Of a DNA stretch of 64,000 bases, positions 11,295 through 22,058 are shown in pieces; within the stretch, counting starts at the first letter, position 1, and every line of letters starts with the position of its first letter. The DNA lies in NCBI GenBank assembly GCA_014529385.2, contig CM043958.1, forward strand, positions 87,644,525-87,708,524, given 5' to 3'. Source of the DNA: Adiantum capillus-veneris (Eukaryota; Streptophyta; Polypodiopsida; Polypodiales; Pteridaceae). Both the position numbers and the translations under genes were made by a program. Below the pieces are notes generated by a model. It had not been told where the DNA came from. It saw only the letters and a program-made list of their open reading frames with translations, and searched no databases.

Positions 11295-13705
11295 TGAGAG
11301 ATACCCCTCCCCGGGGTCTATGCACAAAATATACAATTTATACCTTTATACAAGTTATAATATACATCAGAGTTGCAAAAGCATTTTCATAGGGGAGGAG
11401 TTCTCAACACCTGACCAAGCATGGAGTTTAAGCCATGAGCCGGACTGCATCCAGAGGCACCTAGCGACTAGTGCTACCCTTGAATGGGTGTTATGAATGA
11501 AAGCATACTCAAGAAAAATATAACATTATGGAGGGTGAATATATGTGTACACTGCATTGCAAGGAGAGAGAGAGAGGGAGAATATAGTGGAGGATGAAAC
11601 AGAGTGCACAGAGATGTGAGAGAATGACAACATAGAATCTTTAAATGCCCCATCTAAGTGAAACATGCAACCATGTATTAATGGAATGATAAAATCTGGG
11701 TATACCATAACATCAAAAAGTTTATGACAAAATAACTAGCAGAACACCGGACCCTATGTAGGGATCGATCGGTCCACCCATCCACATCCGCTCTACTACG
11801 AACAGAGAATTTCACTTTGCCGGGAGCGAGCCAAAACACCTCCAACCTACCTGAGCCAGACATAAGTTGAGGCCGCTTCACCTCCCTCCATGAACCCGAG
11901 CTCTGAAAGGATCCCAAGTACCAGTAGGTGGTAGAGTATCAATACCAACCATACTAGTTTAGACACCATGCCTCTTTGATGCCCAACACCGGGTGTTTAG
12001 GCAAAGCCAAGGCAAAATCCCCAACGTGTTAGCACCCTAACCATGTAGATGAGCCTAACAAAAAGAAGAAGACCTATGCAACACCCTCGATCTAGCAAAT
12101 CCCTAGGGTCAATGACCCTTTAGTCTAAGGCTAAGCGATGTACGTGATCCTAGTCTTGTAGCGACGCTGCCATGAGAAACATAAAACACGAGTCCAATCA
12201 TAATAGCACTTTCCATATGCACAAACAATCTTTTTCCAAGCAGTTAGAATGTACACGGTCTCTACCCTTACACATCTACCGTAAACCATCCAAATCACTT
12301 CATGATCCAATCCCAAAACCATAAACCATAAACCATAATCCAATCACATCACACGGGTGAGCACTCCACCCAAGGCACAACCAATCGTGCATAACCACTT
12401 TAGAACATAACATGGTTGCAAAAATTTTGGCAGCATAATCATATCCAGAAAAAAATCATGAGCCACACAGCCTTCCACCATAAAATCACAACCATAAGCC
12501 ATTGAGGGAATCTCAACCCTTGACCACAATTCATAATCACATTGAACCAACTCCCACACTTGGAGTTTGACATATCCTCTGCAGTCAATCAAAGTCCATA
12601 CACATATGACCCTTAAGACATGAGTCTTTCATGCATAAAAATATTCTGACTAGCAACTAATCATAATATAAAAATCCAATTTTGAAAACATCCAACCATG
12701 CACAGTTGATGCATCACATCTGCACTTCACCCCTCTAGCACATAGAGCTAGTTTTGACCTAGAAAGGTGGAAAGCAATCATAACCATGCACATGAGGCAT
12801 CTACATCAATCCATAAGTTTCCATACATCATATGATAACATTCCAGCACCATAAACATGATGCAAAACAGCTCCGACCTTTAGGTCAACCACAAACCATA
12901 AGTTCACACATATGCAAAAAATAACTTTTTGCTATTTTTGGGAGCGGCATGCATAACATGTAAATGAAAGTATTTGACCTCAAACCAATGCATCAAGCTC
13001 AACTCTATAATATAGAGTAACACTCTATCACATCACTTTACCCATATGGTACTTACAGAACAGTAACCCAAAAAGAAACCACTTTAGTTATATCTACCTA
13101 TGCGGTTCGCGATGTCTAACCATATACTTTCACATAAGTTTATGGCCATCTAATAGTTGAAATCAACTCACCAAAACAAACCATAAATCATACATAAACG
13201 TACTCCCCCTTGGTAGCACCCCTATACGTGTAGGTAAAACCGGTTATGGAACGATTAATAACTCACATTCCCAAGATGATAACGGAGACCTAAATACATT
13301 TATCATCAAGTTTCAAGAAGATTTTCAATTGGTTAAGTGGGTTTTCCCATCCGGTGAATCTATATAGTGGTTATCCAAGGAGCGTGGAGTCAAAATATTT
13401 GGTTGTGTAGTGGGTAACAAGCTATTTTGACCATATCTCTTAACTCGTGTGTGATTTTCACATGACACCTAAGAGAGAAAATATTCTAAATGATGTGTTT
13501 TATCTTTGGTATAAAGGGTTCGGGCTTTTTAATAACGGTTTGTGAGTTATGACCAAAATAGTGTTCCTACCACCTCTATGACGTGAAACGAAAAGCACGT
13601 TTTATGCGTGCAAGTTATCATAAACGCATCATGTGTATAAATCAGCGTGTTAAACATGATGAAATAATCATGAGGAAACTTGTTATGTACTCGGTTATGA
13701 AAAGT
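11295..13705 (-). repeat. LTR of a minus-strand element; right edge not found
   Basis: Starts at the primer site with plus-strand TGAGAGATACCCC and runs right through AT-rich non-coding sequence. I could not find the outer LTR end; it may be anywhere before the copia insertion at 13706 or continue at 19203. No protein domain is seen; open frames at 11678-11917 and 12131-12592 are unsupported. TGCAACACCC near 12074 resembles gypsy LTR starts in the plus orientation, which hints at a second nested LTR piece. Confidence 0.45.
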
Positions 13706-13897
13706 TGTTGGGGTATAAAGCCCAATGTGGTCGCCCAGGTAAGTGGGCGGGCCGCCAGGTATGTACACATATTCTTTTGTAAAAACCTAATAAGAACTCA
13801 CTATGCTCTACACATTACAATAGAGCGAGTTCACCATATCGTCGTGCTCTTCTTCTTGCACTCTCTCTCGCGTCGCACTTCCGCTCGTACTCCTTCA
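13706..13897 (+). repeat. 5' LTR of the copia element
   Basis: 192 bp, TGTTGGGG ... CTCCTTCA, identical to 19011-19202 except one base. It has a TATAAAG at its left end and a CT-rich right end. Confidence 0.95.
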
Positions 13898-13899
13898 AC

Positions 13900-13915
13900 T
13901 GGTATGAGAGCTCAG
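13900..13915 (+). other. Primer-binding site, initiator-Met tRNA type
   Basis: TGGTATGAGAGCTCAG, two bases after the LTR. One mismatch to TGGTATCAGAGC. Confidence 0.85.
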
Positions 13916-14940
13916 ATCGAGGCTCGGGGCAGCACTGCAGGAGGCTAGAGTCACCAGCTCAGATTGGAGTAAAATTCGACAGGCGAAGACACGGCCCCAA
14001 TTCCTGTGGGCAAGCCCAAAGGGCTTGGTGTTCTCAGAATTTCATTCTGAGGTCATCTCGGCCACCGTTCGGCTTCGACAAAGGTCTGCGCAGGCCATTT
14101 TCGACTACGTGGTCTCGGCGGGTGCAGATCTGACTCTGCAAATTTGGTGTTTTTGGCCTACGACTACAGGTGCTGAGGATATCGACACTCCGAGAGTGTT
14201 GATTTATGGCTGTCTACACATCGAAGGACGGCTCACAGTTCTTGGAGGCGTGTCACATACGACACGGGCGCATCTACACACAGTCTGTAGGCGACATCCA
14301 CTAGTTCATCAGGTAGCTTGTGTTTGCTGCTTGATATTCCAGATTTCATCCTGACATTGCAGGTACTTCCACATGGGATGTATTGTCAGAGATGATGTAT
14401 GTCAGTTGAGGGTTTGCTGGCTGTGAGTCACGCAGCAAACAACCGCCGCAGCGGTTACAACATATAGTGGGAAATTTGTGGATGTATGACTTTGTGGGAA
14501 GTCTATGTACTGTCAGATTTACTGCAGCCTTTGTTGAGGGTCGAGTGAGGTTTTATTGAGCTGGGGGATTCTCGAATGTTGAGATCCTTTCGGTGATACA
14601 GGTCTTGGAGCGATCCCTCGAGCACCCTTAGATAGCCATCTAGGATGTATTGACTGTGAGTTAGACAGTTGGGATTGCATCTTTGCTTTACTGCCGTTGA
14701 GGCATTGTCGCAGTCTATGCTTATAGGACAGTGACAGGACAGTGAGAGACAGTACAGGTGCAGGACAGGTTTACCCGCATCTTACAGTGTCAGAGAGACA
14801 GTGTTTTTTGAGCTGTTTTTGGTCTGTTTTTGAGTACACCACTTGGTTCATTTGACAGGTTGATATTGGTTCAGAGGTCAGTTTACAGGGGAAACTCTGC
14901 GGAATTTTTCCAGGAAAGTAAACCACTGTGAAGCGTAGCT
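13916..14940 (+). other. Copia leader, about 1 kb untranslated
   Basis: Between the primer site and the gag ATG. Unusually long for a 5.5-kb copia element. It holds GACAG/CAGG-rich sequence near 14727-14800. The 109-residue open frame at 14025-14354 has no recognisable domain and I do not call it. Confidence 0.6.
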
Positions 14941-17900
14941 ATGGCTGGATCACAGGACACTGCTCTTTACAATATCAAGAAGCTGGATGGAACCAATTTC
15001 CCATTGTGGAAGAAGCAGATTTGGCACGTGTTGGTAAAAAAGAAGCAGATAAAACCTATAAAGCTCAAGGGGATAAAACCAGAAGATATGGACGAAGATG
15101 AATGGAGCGAAATGGATGAATTGGCACTTTCTACCATTATGCTGACTTTGGCAGAAAGCGTTTACTTCAATGTAGCAGACGAGATGTCGGCTTATCAAGC
15201 ATGGTTAAAGCTCAGTGATCTTTATGAGAAGCAGAGTGCAGCTTCACAGGTATACTGGCTTAAGAAGCTTGTTGACTTGAAGATGAAAGAAGGGACACCT
15301 ATGTCCAATCATTTGAATGAATTCAACACAATCTATAGTCAGTTGTCAGCTCAAGGTGTCAAGTTTGATGAACCTATTAGAGCTATGTTCCTGTTGATCA
15401 CATTGCCGGAAAGTTGGGACACTTTTCGCACAGCTTTGAGTAATTCTGCACCTCCAGATGGTTTGAACATAACAGGTGTAGAAGGAAGTCTGCTTACTGA
15501 AGAAACCAATAGAAAGACAATGGACAAAGGCAAAGGAACAGCCTAAGTTGTCAGGGGAAGGACCAAAGAAAAGTACAAAGGTGGAAAGAGGAATCAATCT
15601 CGTAGCAAGTCCCGCAATGCTAAAGGAAAGAGTGACATAGAATGCTACCATTGTGGCAAGAAGGGTCACATGTAAAGAGACTGCAGAGAATGGAAAGAAG
15701 AAAAAGGCAAAGAGAAAGCTGAAGACCATGGTGAGAAGAACAAGTCCTCAGTGAAGATTCAAGAAATAAATGTGACAAACACTATTGCAGAGGATGACAG
15801 TCTAGTGTCAGGAGACATCTACTTCTTGAAGAATACAATGGACTCATCTCTTCTTACAGCATCTGATGGAAATGCACTGAGTGACTGAATTATAGACTCA
15901 GGGGCATCACTTCATGTGTCTCCAAACAAGGAGTGGTTTACCTCTTATGTGACCACTAAAGATCATATTCGGCTAGGCAATGGGCAGACATGTGAGATCT
16001 TAGGTGTTGGAGATGTTCAATTGAAGTTTCAGAATGGCTCTTCTTTCATGCTGAAGAATGTGAGACATGTTCCCGCAATTACAAAGAGCATGATCAACAC
16101 AGGTTTACTTGATGATGCTGGCTACGTCACCACTTTTGGACAGAACATGTGGAAGATATCCAAGGGTTCTATGATAGTAGCACATGGAGTAAATTCTGGA
16201 GGACTTTACATGATTTATGTATCAAATGTCTCTAAAAATGTAATCAATGTAACCGAGCAGCCGAACGTTTCTTTGTGGCATAGCCGGTTAGGACATATGT
16301 CCAAGAAGGGAATGGAAATCTTGTCTCGTTTTGGTTATTTGCGTGGCTTTTCATTTAATGATTTTGAATTCTGTGAACATTGTCTGTATGGTAAGCAAAC
16401 ACAGCAGCCACATAAGCATAGAAGCAGTAGAAGAGATACACAATTGGCACTTGTTCATAGTGATTTGTGTGGACCTATGCCTAACCTATCTCTAGGGGGA
16501 GCTTCTTACTTTATGACATTTATAGATGATTACTCGAGGAAAGTATGGGTTTACTTTCTCAAGCACAAGGATGAAGCGTTTAGTGTTTTCAAAACGTTTG
16601 TGACACTTGTGGAGAATCAGAGTGGCAAGAAGCTTAAATGCTTACGCATTGACAATGGTGGAGAGTACGTTTCAAAGGCCTTTTAGGACTTTTGTGAGTC
16701 AAAAGGTATAAAATGTGAACTTACTGCTCCTTACAATCCTCCTCAAAATGGTGTTGCTGAGAGGATGAATAGGACCATACAAGAGAAAGTCAGAAGTATG
16801 TTGTCTAATGCACAACTGCCAAATGGGTTTTGGGCTGAAGCTGTATCAACAGCTGTTCATCTTGTAAATAGATCTCCTAGCAAGGTTTTGCAAAAGGATT
16901 CAGTGCCAGCGATGGTATGGTCAGGCAAAATGCCCTCATACAAGCATCTCAGAGTCTTTGGCTGTGAGGCATATACTCACGTTCCAAAGGAATTTAGGAA
17001 CAAACTTGAGCCAAAGAGTAGAAAGTGCATCTTTCTAGGCTATGGTAATTCTGGTGAGATGGGGTACAGACTTTGGGATCCCGAATCCAGAAAGGTTGTC
17101 CGCAGCAATGATGTTCACTTTAATGAATCCAAATATCATACTAAACCAGAGAGGGTTGAGGAGATTAGAAGAGTTGTCTTCCAAGAAGATGGACCTGCAC
17201 GTGCAAGACAAAATGTCAGGGCTCAAGAGGAGCAAGGACAGGATAGATTGGAACCACAGGTTGTGGCTGAGCCTGAGCCACCTATTGTGCGTAGATCTGG
17301 ACGTGTCACGCGACCTCCTGATAGGTTTGTTCCATCTATGAACTATGTCATGTTGATTGATTGCAATGAGCCTTCATGTTACAAGGAAGCAGTGCAAATG
17401 AAGGACTCCGGGAATTGGCAATTGGCCATGCAATCAGAGATGACAGCTCTGCATAAAAACCAGACATGGAAGCTAGTTAAATTACCACGGGGCAAAAAGG
17501 CTCTACCTTGTAAATGGGTTTACAGGTATAAGATCACCGCTCATGATAGTCAACCGAAGTATAAAGCAAGGCTTGTTGCCAAGGGCTTTAAGCAAGAACA
17601 AGGCATTGACTTTGATGAAGTCTTCTCTCCGGTGGTCAAGATGACTACATTGAGATGCTTTCTTGCATTGGTTGCCATATTAGATTTGGTGTTGCACCAA
17701 ATGGATGTCAAGACAGCGTTCTTGCATGGTGATTTAGATGTGGAAATTTACATGCAGCAGCCAGAAGGGTTTGTTGAGAAAGGTAAGGAAGATTGGGTAT
17801 GCCAGTTGTTAAAGAGTCTTTATGGCTTAAAACAATCACCGAGGGCATGGTACCATAAATTCCACAAGTTTATGCTTTCTCAAGGCTACAAACATAGTGA

Positions 17901-18921
17901 GTTCGATCACTGTCTATATACAAAGAAGGCTAAGGATGGCAGTTGGCTGATCCTTTTTTTGTATGTGGATGACATGTTGATTGCTGGCAAGCACTTGGAA
18001 GAAATTTCAGCTTTGAAGTCAAAGATGGCAAAATTGTTTGACATGAAAGACATGGGTGAGGCAAGTCATATACTTGGTATGCGCATTGAGAGAGACAGAT
18101 CAAAGAAGTTGATTTGGTTATCTCAAACAGAGTATATTGACAAGGTTTTGCAACGTTTCAATATGGAGAAGGGAAAGGCACCGAGTGTTCCATTGCCACC
18201 ATATGTGAAACTTAGCAAACAAGATTGTCCCGTGTCTGAGGAAGAACAGGCTGAAATGGATAAGATTCCATATGCGTCTGCAGTGGGTAGTTTGATGTAT
18301 GCAATGCTTGCTACTCGCCCAGACATTGCATTTGCAGTGGGAGTAGTAAGTCGATACATGTCAAACCCAGGCAAGAAACATTGGGAGGCAGTGAAAGGAA
18401 TATTGAGATACTTGAAAGCTACAAAGAGTATGCGTATATGCTATGGGAGTCAGGAGCTAAGTGTAAAAGGTTTTACAGACTCAGATTATGCAGGTGACTT
18501 AGACAACCGAAGGTCTACGTCAGGGTATGTCTTTACATTGGCTGGTGGAGCAGTATCATGGCGTTCTAGATTACAAGATTGTGTTACTCAGTCTACTACA
18601 GAGGCTGAATATGTTGCAGCATCAGAGGCATGCAAAGAATCAATTTGGCTTAATCGACTAGTAACAAATTTGGGAATCAAAGAAGAGATGCCTGTGTTAT
18701 ATTGTGATAGTCAAAGTGCTATACAATTGGCTCGCAATCCAGTTTATCACTCAAAGACAAAGCATGTGGATGTGAAGTATCATTTCATCAGGGAAATGCT
18801 CGAGGATAAGAAACTTCAGCTTGTCAAAGTTCGCACCATAGAAAATCCTGCTGATCTACTTACAAAAGGACTTCCCTCAGAGAGCTTTGCGCATTTTCGC
18901 AAGCAGATAGGTGTAGGGTAG
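14941..18921 (+). pseudogene. Copia gag-pol polyprotein, one frame with four stops
   Basis: One reading frame of 3,981 nt encodes everything, as expected for copia. Gag (MAGSQDTALYNIKKLDG, UBN2-like) is at residues 1-200 and the zinc knuckle CYHCGKKGHM-x-RDC at about 240. The protease IIDSGASLH is at about 317, the GAG-pre-integrase H-x-x-x-H region (WHSRLGHM) at about 445 and the integrase core (HSDLCGP, FIDDYSRK, RIDNGGEY) at 500-580. RT (WVYRYKI, YGLKQSPRAWY, LYVDDMLIAG) spans about 850-1020, and RNase H (TDSDYAGD, TTEAEYVAAS, KHVDVKYHFIRE) runs to the end. Stops are TAA 15544, TAA 15673 (inside the knuckle), TGA 15886 (just before the protease motif) and TAG 16684 (in integrase). There is no frameshift. 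Catalytic residues of protease, RT and RNase H are intact. ATG 14941 is chosen because it begins the gag homology. Confidence 0.95.
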
Positions 18922-18993
18922 TACATCACTTCTCTACATCTCTTGTATATTAGCTTGTATAGTAGCTTCTTTCACACTTAAAGTACCACATTG

Positions 18994-19010
18994 GACTTTA
19001 AGTGGGAGGT
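18994..19010 (+). other. Copia polypurine tract
   Basis: TTTAAGTGGGAGGT directly before the 3' LTR, the expected plus-strand primer position. Short and partly interrupted by T. Confidence 0.7.
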
Positions 19011-19202
19011 TGTTGGGGTATAAAGCCCAATGTGGTCGCCCAGGTAAGTGGGCGGGCCGCCAGGTATGTACACATATTCTTTTGTAAAAACCTAATAAGA
19101 ACTCACTATGCTCTACACATTACAGTAGAGCGAGTTCACCATATCGTCGTGCTCTTCTTCTTGCACTCTCTCTCGCGTCGCACTTCCGCTCGTACTCCTT
19201 CA
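19011..19202 (+). repeat. 3' LTR of the copia element
   Basis: 192 bp, one difference from the 5' LTR (G at 19125). Ends ...CTCCTTCA. Confidence 0.95.
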
Positions 19203-19734
19203 GGTTAATCCATGCATGCACTCGTATACGAAAAAACAATCACCGAGAGGGTGACTACTCAGAAAAACGACATAGAGAGAGAGAGATGATGATGGCTATG
19301 GATCCTAGAGCTTCTCACCGTGCTTTAGAATCAATTAGGGGTTGTTGAAAGGCTTCTTGCTTTGATGCAAGAGAGCAACGATGAGAGCTACGTAGATGTA
19401 TTCACCACCAAAGCTTTCAGAGAGCGCGTACATAGTGAAACGAGAGAGGAGATAATAAGCAAGTAGAGAGAGAGTATGCTTCTTCTTCTTCTTCTTCTTC
19501 TGCCCGAGAGAGAAGGGCCTATGGACATGGTGATTAAGAGCTTGCACTACTCCGTATAATACATACGTATAGCCTTGTGGTAGTAGACGCAATAGGCGGC
19601 ACTGAAAACTGAGCACTAACTGGCAATTTATAGGCACTGAAGTTGGCTGGTGGAATGAGTCCCAAGGCAAAAACTAGCGGTAGATTTTGGGCTAGGAATA
19701 GCTCCAGCTTTTTTGCAACAAACAACCACTAACG
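19203..19734. other. Non-coding flank, possibly the rest of the LTR split by copia
   Basis: No domain seen. It contains AG-rich pieces and a (CTT)7 run at about 19480-19501. By position it may continue the minus-strand LTR that begins at 11295. Confidence 0.4.
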
Positions 19735-21148
19735 CACTCAAAATAGCAGATTTATCTCGTCAAGCTATCGCTAACCACAATGAAATTGAGAATATTTACA
19801 CTCAAACTAAAGAGAACTAAACAAGGAACACAATGCAATTTTTAAAAACAAATTTGGATTACTAGAGCTTGACAAAAATCGAGTCCAGGTAGCTTGACAG
19901 TAGCCGCTCTTAGTCGTATGCTTCAAAACCTCCAAAAACTTTAGATAATGATAAATGTTATGTTCAAACTTAAAAATCAGGCTTTATACCTAGGGCTTCT
20001 TTTGAACAATGGCCGGCTTACAAGGCTCAAATGCAGAATCAATCATTACAACTTAGATTGTACAAAAGTTAAGCTCAATGATCACTCGGCTAAAAATCAG
20101 AGTTCCTTTTATTTACAAGCCTTCTCTTTAAAAGATAATGGGAGTACAAAATTGGTGGCTTTATGATGGGGTAGCTGACTAGAAGGGTGTTCGTCTGGTC
20201 CATCTGCTACTGCTATTAGTCAAGGACTTGTGAATAGAAGTTACTCAAAAATCATGTGCTATTCTTTTAAACACTCTAGGGCTCAACAAAAACTCACTTG
20301 ACAACAAAATACATACAATGCCAAAACTTTACACCCAAAGGCTAGAGTTTAAAAGAGTTCCACATTTGTCGTGGCTTTATGCATGAACTCATGGGCTTGA
20401 AAGTCAAAACCCAAAACTTGGAGATACACATGTAGGACATATGCTTGCATGGTGCAATGTGAGCCTCTTTGAACATGGAAACTAAAACAACATTAGAGAG
20501 TTTGAAACTAACTTTGCCCTTGAGCCTTCTATGCTGACATAAAAACATGTTGTCCATTGCACACAATAAGAACCTCTTTAGTCACCGTATCATGGAATAT
20601 CAAACAACATCATAGAGTACGAACCTACCTTTGCTGTTGAGCCCTCTGAGCTGACATAAAAAACATGTTTTCCATTGTGCACAATAAGAACCTCTTTAAA
20701 TAAGTCTCTGATGAATTAATTTTCCACATCTTTCCACTTGATCTTGTAGAATCCCAAAACTTGTCATCTTACATCGAGTTTAATTCTCTTAATTTCCCAT
20801 ACTATCTTTGGAATGTTCACATTAGGCCAATAATTTGTAGCCACATGCCCATTGATGGGTTCAATAACCAAAAGAAACTCATGCATTGGCTATCCTTCTT
20901 TAGTACAACACCAATATCCAGAAAGAAAGGCCTCTTTTTCGTCATGGTCTTCTCCCTTCCATGTGTGTAACACATATGGTCTAGCTTAGAGAAATAGAAA
21001 TGATAAATATTAAGAGGAGTGATTAGAGTAGGGGTTTGGAGCAATATTTTTTTGGCCATTGCTTTAATTACCATTTTTATCAAGAAAAGAATTCTCCAAA
21101 ATCTCGATTTGTACAAGCTTCGGTGCAATGCGTTTTTGGTTATTGTTT
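19735..21148 (-). repeat. Right arm of 1.4-kb inverted repeat, LTR-like
   Basis: Inverted, diverged copy of 9462-10895, including the internal 119-bp duplication (20461-20700). The matching open frames (117 residues at 20817-21170 minus, 68 at 9526-9732 plus) share LDHMCYT-x-GREK and KKRPF. The rest of the arm is non-coding, so I treat the similarity as shared DNA rather than a gene. About 8.8 kb, including the young copia element, separates the arms. Confidence 0.8.
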
Positions 21149-21164
21149 GGTGGATACAGCGGGC

Positions 21165-22039
21165 TGTCACCTAAAAACCCGGATACACTCCACACTTTGA
21201 TGTTTTAATCATTTTTTTCCAAAACAAGTCTTGTAATTTTACTAGAAATGATTCTTGAAGTATAATCTAGCCTGTTATTCTCTATTGCCCACTCAAAACC
21301 TACAAGCCTTGTAAAATGGTCAATGGCCGTGGGAAAGGGTCCCAAGTTTTTAAGTCAAAACCCTTACTTTAAAAGAAACATTATCATTATCTTTAGAAAG
21401 AGTTTTTGGACGTTGACTGAGAGGTGCGCTTTTGCTACAATTTGTGATCAACCTTTCTCCTTGTCTGGTAATCAGAATTCGATTCGAAATAACACATTGT
21501 GTTCCTTGTCTCTTGCTCTTTAATGTAAGTGTAATCATTCTCAATTTTGTTATGGTTTGCAATGTCTTGTCTGTGAGCTAAATGTGTTGATTTGAGGGCT
21601 CAATTGGTTATTTTTTGATGTTTTGACCTTGGAAGAGTGTTTCTAAACCTGAAGGGAACCTTTTGGTAAAGTTTTGTTTCATTTTTGTATACATTTTTTG
21701 CGATGGATCGTGATTTTTGTACCTTTCCATATGATTGTAAAACTTGGTAGGATTATTCCTTTAGGTGAGGTATCACCCCTCCTTAAGTTTTGTTGTATTC
21801 CAACTTTGTTTGGATGCCAAAAAGGCGTGATGACCTAGAGCGATGAGACTGGACATAGGCTGATTTTTTGACTACGAAGTGATTGATTTGCTATGTAGAT
21901 GCATGAACAGTTCTTTAGGTTTACGTTTTTGAGATTGACAATCTCATTGAGTCTCCGAGCCCCATCTAGAGTCGCTTCCCTGTGTATTGACATTATGTTC
22001 TTGTCAGATAGCTATGCTATAGGCGGTGACCCGCTAACA
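21165..22039 (+). repeat. 5' LTR of gypsy family D
   Basis: TGTCACC ... GCTAACA, ending one base before the primer site. The left edge at 21165 follows the end of the inverted-repeat arm and is inferred. Internal block 21385-21660 matches 10650-10930. It shares phrasing with the LTR of the 10.6-kb element (a GAGATTGACAA-like block 50-130 bp before the end), suggesting a common lineage. Confidence 0.65.
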
Positions 22040-22040
22040 T

Positions 22041-22058
22041 TGGCGCCACTACCGGGGA
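22041..22058 (+). other. Primer-binding site, Asp tRNA type
   Basis: TGGCGCCACTACCGGGGA, close to TGGCGCCGTTGCCGGGGA used by Athila/Tat-like gypsy elements. It differs in the central four bases. Confidence 0.75.

Larger units (their letters stand above)
13706..19202 (+). mobile_element. Nearly complete Ty1/copia element, 5.5 kb
   Basis: LTR, primer site, long leader, gag-pol in one frame, polypurine tract, LTR. The two 192-bp LTRs differ only at LTR position 115 (A at 13820, G at 19125), so insertion was recent relative to every other element here. No 5-bp target duplication is evident: AAAGT precedes and GGTTA follows. GGTTA does occur at 13692-13696, nine bases before the LTR. The polyprotein has four in-frame stops, so as read it is not autonomous. 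Confidence 0.95.

Noticed and set aside
14025-14354. 109-residue open frame in the copia leader
   Set aside because: No domain, lies in untranslated leader, no good start context.
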